Notes under the pieces: model-generated
The model's input: only the letters and a program-made list of their open reading frames with translations
Told to the model about the DNA's origin: nothing
Database searches by the model: none
Program-made: the position numbers and the translations under genes
Shown: one piece after another, positions 51,001 through 60,000 of the stretch
Layout: the number at the start of each line of letters is the position of its first letter
Position numbering within the stretch: the first letter of the stretch is position 1
Assembly (NCBI GenBank): GCA_004794785.1
Contig: SJOL01007384.1
Coordinates: 1,138,617 to 1,202,616, forward strand
Source: Opisthorchis felineus
Lineage: Eukaryota > Platyhelminthes > Trematoda > Opisthorchiida > Opisthorchiidae
DNA length: 64,000 bases
Direction of reading: 5' to 3'

Positions 51001-54000
51001 AGTGATGTCGGGGACAAACCACATAGTGAATAATAACTCGAGCAAAAGGCAAAATTGTTCATTTCAACCCACTAAAACTTCACCATGAGGATATCACTAG
51101 GGTGGAAGACACCGAACTAGGAATGATCACCAGAGGGAGGTTTTATGGGAGTGCCTGGAGAGTCGCTTTTGGGATACCGAGGGCAGAGATCAAACCTTCG
51201 AGTATTGTGTACATCGCCCGATTCTGTTATATTTGATTTATGCAGCTCTCGGTATCAACTACTAGAGCCATTTGACAAAACACACGTTGAAACAAGTGGT
51301 CAGTACCAGCGGATGCTCCAGCAGTTTCCGCATTTTTATTGGTGCCATTAGCGTTTACCAGTAAACTCCGTTCAAGCATGTTAAAATGCACGGTCTCACG
51401 GAGATGTGAACATATGGTAGGTTGTTTAATTTACCTGACTATTTAACCGAAGGCCTCCTGCGATCCGGTAACGACAGACAACTTGGGCTACGGGGCTTGA
51501 AGCACGGCCACGTGAGCCCATTGCATGAATCGGTCGACCAACCGAACCTAGTATGTGCGATTATATGTGGTGCTGCCCAGCTGGATCTTTTCACTTGAGG
51601 AGACTCCGTGGCGATATACCTAATGGCTATGGCATAAGGTATGCAGACAGTATTTATTGATCTTCTGAGCTGAATCCGGATATCTGAATATCTTGACCAT
51701 TACCGCTCACTTGAGTCGATTAAACATCTACCATCATGAACGTTGTTTACCCTAGAACTTGCCGTCGTCCAGTGAAACCAGTAGCCATAGCCCTGTTATC
51801 CGTGACTAAAACGATGCTCGTCGGCTAATTTCAACAGTGGTATAAACAATGGAGAACAGGAGCGCTCCGGGTTTCAAGCTTAATAATATAAGTCGTTGTA
51901 TTTTGCCTTGTTGTATCCGCTTGGGATGCTGCATCTACATAACCTCAAAAGGTTAAGTTCATTTAGGCAGCACCAGGTGAAAGTCTGCAGTAACCTAGAT
52001 TGTAATGATCACGGCATGTGCAATGGATATACTGAGGTATGTTTAAGGCTCGTAGTTTGAGTTTCCGGGCTGAAGATGTAGACCAATGCCTTCAATCAAT
52101 CGGCCAAATACAGAAATGAACAGCTGTGTCAAAGTCCAAGTAGGAACACGCAACTCACCTTCATATGCAATACAAAGACGAATGGCCTACATGTAGGAAC
52201 CAGGCAGGCCTCTAGAACTACTCAACTAGTTCAAGCGGTCCGCCGGAAAACCGGAACATCTCCAAAAGTGTATTAAGCTGTATCTTTGGGAAACAAATTC
52301 CGCAGCAGAAATATTAACACAAGGTACACCTCTCCTTGCAGTTATGCTTAAAATTAACCGCTGTTGACGGCAATAATGCAGCGATTGCTAGAGGATCACG
52401 CCAAGTGGGACAGATTATGGTTGGGAAAAATCCTACAAAAAAACCAGGAACCATAGAACCACCTTGAAAAAAGGGACTTTATATGGGTGGGAGAAAAACT
52501 CAAGCGGAAACACTCACCCCATCTGGAAGAAGGCGTTGCACAGGCACCTTAACAAACTGCCGCTCGTTCTCCTCATCTATCCGAGAAGAATCCGAGTTTG
52601 TTCGACGTGTCTGGGAGTAGAAATTCGGATTAATATTAAACTCGCATTCAGAGGAGTGTTGGACAGTTTGGATAGTGGTTGAAGCCCGGACTCGAAGTGC
52701 AGTTCCAGGAGCTCGACGTATCTTCAGAGGCTGGAAGCAGATGGTACAACTAGGTTCGCAAATGTGTAGGATGTGTGTATACGTGTGACGCAGGTATTTC
52801 ATGGAACAAGATAAACTAGAAAACGTTGTTACCGGTTTTTAACAGCCTCCAACCCCCCCCCTCCGAGAGCGCCATAAACCGTATTTTTCTTAGAGGCGAG
52901 CTCTCTTTGGAAGGGTTAACCAAGTTTGGCCGTGAGCAACCGTGCGTTTCGCACGGTTGTGCACTCACGTGACATACAAAAAAGGGAGTGGTAGGAAAAA
53001 TCTTCATCTACAATTCGCACATAGTTTATAGAATAACGCTACAATAGATGCATCTTCATACCAACTTTCGTTGGCAGTGCAGAATACATTGAACCTAAAT
53101 AAATGGTAGTGGGATTCTCATTCGGTAGTGAACAGGGCATAAGATCCAGAGATAATTTCAAACTTCACGCATGAGTTACGACAATCCCTCTAGCGAAGAA
53201 CCCCCTCCTACAAGGACACTCTATCGAAGACAACGGCGTGGCTGTGCGCGGTAGTTTTAACAGCTGGGGTATTCAACTCTCTAGAGTACAACCATCCGTC
53301 TAGTAAGAGGAAATGTGGTTGGTTTTTTCGAGTTCGCACTTGGGAGGGAGTACTGTACTTGACTAGAGAATCGCAAATTGTTCCAGACGTTTGAAGCGTA
53401 GTAGCTGTTGGAAACGTTACTGAAAGCGATGTGAATGAGCGCACTTTAATGCAGTCACTCAACACCTTCCAGATCGTTGCTTATTTACTTAACTTAATTG
53501 ATGCTTACTCCCATGAAAGGATGGGTAGAATCCACGAAACTGAAGACGCCTAAGCATACTGGTATCGTTTTGTCTTTATCGGGAAAATAAGGTGTTTTTT
53601 CTCCACCTGAAATTGCATTGCAAAACTGATCCACATCGTCGCAGTTGTCGCAGGGAAACTAAACACTTTAACGATCCTTTCACCCAAATCCACTAGTGGA
53701 TTCAATTATTTTCGTAAAAGCATTGTATCCAATCTAGGAAGTAGTTGCTCTTAGTCCAGACTTGCTCTAATATTGGTGACAACCACCCAGCCTGGATGAT
53801 GGTCAGTTAAAAATATATTCCAACACGAACGACTGCTATCAAATCTAATCGAGGCCAGTTAACAAAAAAATCACGTGCTGAACTGGACTTTCCGAGGTGC
53901 ACACACAACTCCAAAAAATTACGCCGAAAAATCATGTTACGGATCGAGTTCACTAAGCTACAATATCACAAAGAGCTTGGATTTTGCTACGAGGGCCCAT

Positions 54001-57000
54001 ATTTCGTATTACATCAGACCGGAGTGTCTCGCACAAACAATAAATTCGGTCGGTAAGTTTCACCATCAGTTTACTTCTCGTTGTAACTCTGGTCCCGGTG
54101 TTTGTTCAAATCTTTGTTTAGTTTGTACCAACTGGGATGTTCCTCTGTGTGCTTTGTGCGATCAAAGAAGAAACCTATTCCCATCCAACAGACCCCATCT
54201 CGTACTTTACGACGGAGCTCTTAGCTGGCGAGCAAGATTACTCCGAATATATTGGTGTTCTGATACACTTGCTTTAAATAATTTAATGATGCAGCACCAC
54301 CTCAGTAGACACTACAAGCTCCAGAGTGTCTTTTTGCTAGGTGAAAAACAGTAGGACAATTTTTTTAAAGGATCCATCAGATGGATATGTCCGGTTACTA
54401 AAGGAGATAACAATGCTCAGTAAATCATCTTGCACAGTGGCACACGTGGACGACATCACTGTTCTGAGTACCCCACTAGAAGAACAAAAAGTTTATTTGG
54501 AACAGCTGCCAGAACAAACCAGGAGCATTTTAGCACGGAAGCAGAGGTTTTTGACGTTTCGGATTATCGTAAATCTAGTGTGTAAAATGATTGGGAACCT
54601 AAGGCACCTGAGATCGATACAAAGTACAGTGTTCTGGTAAATCTTGGAGTTGCAAAGTTCAAGCACACATTCAAGATATGCCCCATGGTTCACTCGAACC
54701 ACGGACCTCCCATTAACCGGACGGGTACTCACCCAACTGAGTGTTCGAGGGTGCCTGCTCTGCCTCATTTTTATGCATCTGAGCTTACCACATGATTCAC
54801 TACGTCTCTGTCTACGGGATTAATAGCTGGTATCAGTCGTCAACCCTGGTTTCTTTCCGGTAACCAGGGGGTCGTTAGATTGAGTCTAACTCCAGTGGTA
54901 TGGTTTTAGTTTACACTGAGTAAGCTTAGACTGCACACTTTCAAGGATCACCGAATCCCTTTCTATTCCAAACCAGTTTACGCCAACGCCCTTTGGGTAT
55001 CTGGATAACAGAAACATCTAGCCTACTGTGGAGATCACATATGGGGCTCTTCAGTGGCACTCAGAGACACAGAGAGGCTAGGCGAATCAGGTTTGAAGTT
55101 AAAATGCACTAGCGAGAAGTGGAGCAAACGACCTTGGTACCTAAGTTGACAGAACCCCCGACGGGCATGCAAGAGACAGTTGGTTAAATTCCACTTCTAG
55201 TTGTGCTTTTTCGTCCACACTGGGTATACTTGGGTATCACATTTTTAAAAGTAAAGATTGGTCGACTACCAACCAGCAACAAGTCGTTATACATTCCCGG
55301 GGCTTGTGAATGACCAAGACACTCAGTTCTCTGATTCGCACAATCTGTCACATCCATTGAATGGCTGTTACATCAGGAAGCGAAGCAGAAGCGGTAGAAT
55401 CGGCAACCTTCATGACTATTTAAAGAAAATAACACCGGACCTCGCATTGGTACAGTACGACTGAATAATCCCGAAAATTATAAGGGCTGAGGCTTCTGAG
55501 AACAGCACTGATGCAGCACTCCTGCATTCACGTCTTGCATGAGTTTTCCGGTGAGCAGCGACAGACTGAAGAAAAGAGACTAGGGTTGGTCTTCGCGACT
55601 AAAACGTTCTACAAAAACGTTGCCCTCACATAATGTGTAGTTTATACGGATCATCAACCACTCCTACTCATATTCATCTGTTGACACACAGTGAACAGAC
55701 CGTAAAGCTGGGCTACCCTATCAGTCCAAGCAACAAATTTGGCCACAAATGGACCGCAAGACCAGTAATCTCATTCACAGAAACCGGTGTTAACACCCAA
55801 CATATCTCTCACGCGCACTGTTCGTAACCTGTCCGTAACGCCTCCCATGATACGGGAAGTAACTAAATTGGAAAACACTTGCGCTTCGGATGGCCACAGA
55901 ATAATATTTATGACGAGCAAACGTGGCGCACTCGAAACTGTGCATGGTTGCCTCGTGTTCGATGAATGGACCGTCGTTCTAGGGTGCTTACATAAAAGCT
56001 GCTGAACACAAGAACCCCAGAAAGACAAACATGAAACAGGTGGTTAAGGTGTTTCAATAGTTTCTGTACTGAAAAGGTCCGAGTAAAAGGGAGGCGTGTT
56101 AATGACCAGCCGCACACGTACTGTAGAGCGAAATTCAGACTGATTTCCCTGGACCCACCCACCCAAGAACTTTACTCTCCTGTTATTGTGAATGCATGCT
56201 CCAAAGGGTCAGATGCACGTTATTTCGGCTTCCCCAAACAGTTAAGTTCTACGACTTTTCAAACAAAACGTCTTGGCATCTCTGAATAACACCCTTAGTC
56301 CACTTCAGCTGAATTAAATCTTCAGTCACTGCTCACCAGTCCATTGATAAGGTATCAGCATATGTTGGCACCACAGACAAGGAAGGGGAATGGGAGCTAA
56401 GCGGAATTTTAGAGATCAACTTTCGGACATATTCTTTAAGACGGATTCACTTGAACCTGGCTGAAGTCTTTTCTGACACGACCAGTACGAACTGGCCGCG
56501 TGGATTTGCGATCATACAAGACAAAAGTGAGATGAATTCATAAATGGAAGGGCTGTTTAACCACTGCCTGGTTGATAGATTTTATACACGTACCCAACTT
56601 TCATGACTGCGAGCGTAGCTAGATGCATGTGGTCATCGAAGGGCACGTGGGCCACCTTTTGTAGGAAACGGTAGCTGGAAGCAACGTCACCGTGCTGCAG
56701 GCCATTCACATCAACCACATTATGCAAGCAAAAAACCCCAACAATGATGGTTTTACATTACCACGTTGTTAGACGCATTCAAATTATCTAGGCAGCTGTC
56801 GGAAAACACGCTGAAGTTTCTCTCACTTTTGAACTCTAAACTCCCCATCTACCAGTCAGACGACATGACCCTCTAAGCAAAATTACACTGAACGTTTAGC
56901 TCAAAAGAAAACAGGCGTTGTGAACGTTTTCATATCTCGCGACTCAAAAATAACACTGACGGTCTGGTGAGCGTAAGCGAATCGATCATCCACGTTTGTC

Positions 57001-60000
57001 TGTCAACCAATGATCGATGCGTTGTGTTGATTAGTTCGATCGGTCGACTAAGTATCACTTACTGACCGGAAGGTCCGTGGTCTGAACCCAATCTAGGCAT
57101 CTCGATTGCTCCTGTCTAGGTTTGGGCAACCTCGCAGGATCCCAGCCCTCGTGCCTCCCGTTGGCATGGCAGCTAAGTACCACAAGGGTGCTACAGCTGA
57201 ACGATTGTTTTACTAAGTACTCAGAAAGCCTGGTTTGCCAGATTCGAGACTCTGACGCACCACACAACCGTGCACTGATGGTGCCTCCTCAGATGGCAAT
57301 GGAATGTTTGCAAGCCGGTCAACAGCCACCTGACCAATTACCAATAGATAATTGGTCATACAGATACATACAGATATGTAATCCGGTTCATGACGGACAA
57401 TTTCACTGAACTGAGAACGATGGGCTCTACCAGCGTGCAGACTAGTGATGACAAAGATAGCAGTATACTTACCTTGCATCATGCGACATTGCTTCCACTT
57501 ATAGGTCGCCAGCAAAACAAAGTTGGCCGTTTACCCGTCTCATAACAAAACGTACATACGTACATATTGCTGACGAAATACAACACCCATTGTGCACCGA
57601 TATACAAGAATGTTGGACTCCATTGCTATGTATACCTGAGTATGTTACAAAGGTCCCGAAAAGACCAATCATAGGAGCAATTATATCCCAACTGGGACTC
57701 AAATGGCGCGCTTAGTAATTTATTCGCTTCCGCCTATTGCTACGTCGCCGCTGATCAGTTTGTGCTGCAAGTGAGTTCGACTTCACGAGTAATTTTTGTT
57801 CTAACCAGCTGTTGTCTTACTAAGATGGTCGTCCAACTACTGGTTGGTGGTCAGTTCACTAAGAGGTTCTGGAGGTTTTTGTTGTCTGTAGGGAATTCCT
57901 GAAGACGATAAAAACCTAAGTGTGCAACAGGCTTAATATTGCGGCCTAAGATGTGGTGAGATGTGGTCGGTTATTCGAAAGGCCACATTGTTGCAACAGA
58001 ACTGTAAAAAAAGCATTTCGTGACGCATGTCTATGTTTGTATCCAGAATAAGGTGAAAAGTGTGTCAACGTAATTCGTTATTCTCTATGCCGGATTCCAG
58101 CATAAACTCCGGAGAATACGTAAAAAGTACTCTCAGCGCGTCTCAGTCAAACAGTTTTCATAAGCCGTATGAGTTTGGTCACGTGCTCCATCACACGGAA
58201 GGAAATCCCAACCAGATGGTATCGATCAAACCAAATGATGGATTCGGTAGCATTGCTCAGATAAGTTTTCATTCGATTGTAAAATTCCTTAGGAAAGGTT
58301 GCTCCGGGCAACCAAGACGTCGAACTATACTACCCCAGTCGATATCAATGTGCTCATATCCAACCACCAACCTATCATATAATGTTTGCCTATGATCGAT
58401 CGAAGCAGGTGCTAAAAGTTGTGCACATCAAACGAAGTAAGACACCTGTGGCACATTTGATCGGCATTCCCAAGCCTCATTGGTTTTTGTCACCAAATGA
58501 ACTGCCTTTAATAACTTACCCTGCAAAAATGCCGAAACAACCCTTGATTCATCGGGAATTCACGGGAAAATTTGCATATTGCCCGGTATGTGGTGCGACT
58601 GCTTCACATGACTTCATCATTTTTATTTTGTTACAGAGTGCTTGGATTTCCTATCTGAATGACAAATTTGTTTTACCCTACGTAGATTTGATGCCCAGGT
58701 GCGTAGTTGAGGTTGATTGTTGTAGGTTCGAGTTTTGTTCTGGCGATTACTGTGTCTGTAGGGTTTTCCAGAGTGACCTCACCTGGAAATGAACAAACAA
58801 TGTAATTCCCAAGTGAGTTCGCCGCGGGTGGTTGACCACGTCCATGGTTCGGACACTGACACGCTCATGTCTACGCCTGGACAACCTGGCAGTATCTCAG
58901 AATTTGAGTTTCTTTGAGGTTGCATTAGTCATGCATTGAATGTACGAGGAAGTTATTTTTTATTTGAAGGTAGTCGCGGAATTTGTAAAATTCACGTTCA
59001 CATCACTCTCGTTTGAACAGTCCACCTTCTGACAAGGCGCATTCACTGCGATGAGTCCGCACGAAACAGGAAAAGCAGGTTTCAAGCGTCCTTGGTGCTG
59101 CTTGACTGGGAAGTTCTGACAGGCGGATCAATCGATCGAGACAACCAGCAGTGTTGCTGGGCAAACCAATCACATTGCCCAAGTGTGAACAAGTTGGGGT
59201 TCAGAGTGCGCTGATGGAGTGGTGGTAACATGCTCGCCTCGTATTCCTGAGGTTCAGAGTTCAAACCCCGACAAAGCCAAGGATGCGCATTGCCAATGGT
59301 TCTAATAAGAGCAAAACTCGAGCTCAGTGCTTGCGCCCTTTGGTGTGTACTCATCAGAATAATTGCACCAGAGCAGGAGGTGAACTGTTCAAGGATGTTC
59401 GAGAATGACGTGAACCTGAAAGCTATTTTTCCTCTACCACATCGAAACTATGTGCTATATCACGGCCTGTGATAAAATCACAGTTATCCAATGAACGGAG
59501 ATAGTTGTAAGAGAGGCGGCTCTTGAAACTCTAGTCAACTTATTGTACCAATAATATCTACTTGACCGGTTTGAATAGTAGCGTCGAAACCGAGCTAGTT
59601 TGAATACATCGGCGGATAAGACTGTTATGACGCTTCTGACATCCAACAAGTGAGATTAACATGAGTCACTTGAGGATGAGAGTGGACCGGGTTGTTGTCC
59701 AGACACTCCTTCATTCAGCGTGATCATCCCCATTTGAAACTTTTCCATTCGTTCGGTTGGTCTCATAACCCACATCAAAAGCATTTCGGAGCGTCGTTGT
59801 GATCCGCTTCTACTAATAACCATGAGATAAGGGGAGTTTGACATGCTAGCTAGACATTCATCTGTCCCTTCAGCGCCTTTACAACTGAAGGCTGTTCTCT
59901 GAAAACAAAGCATGCTTCACCAGCATTAGAAGTGCACATTGAATTACAACCAACTCAGGAGGTCTCCCCCTCCAGTATGAGACGGTTTCGTCTGGAAATT

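Larger units (their letters stand above)
43806..52517 (-). other. Intron 3 of the OXR1-like gene, about 8.7 kb
   Basis: The intron begins at GTGAGT (52517). It holds two plus-strand Gypsy fragments (45690-46756 and 47220-48790), a LINE tail (46757-46870), a larger LINE (49140-50840) and a palindrome at 44901-45012. I find no clear coding remnant in 43806-44900, 45013-45690 or 50840-52517. Confidence 0.6.

Noticed and set aside
53208..53465. Open minus frame as an exon between the LysM and 52.6 kb exons
   Set aside because: Its possible acceptors give phase 1, while both neighbours need phase 0, and there is no good donor.
53875..54354. 160-codon plus frame with several Cys residues ([20 protein letters not shown])
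   Set aside because: It resembles a Cys-rich domain superficially, but spacing matches no zinc finger I know and it lies beside a Gypsy remnant.
59205..59290. Functional tRNA gene
   Set aside because: A- and B-box-like sequences are present but the cloverleaf pairing is not convincing; a SINE head is more likely.
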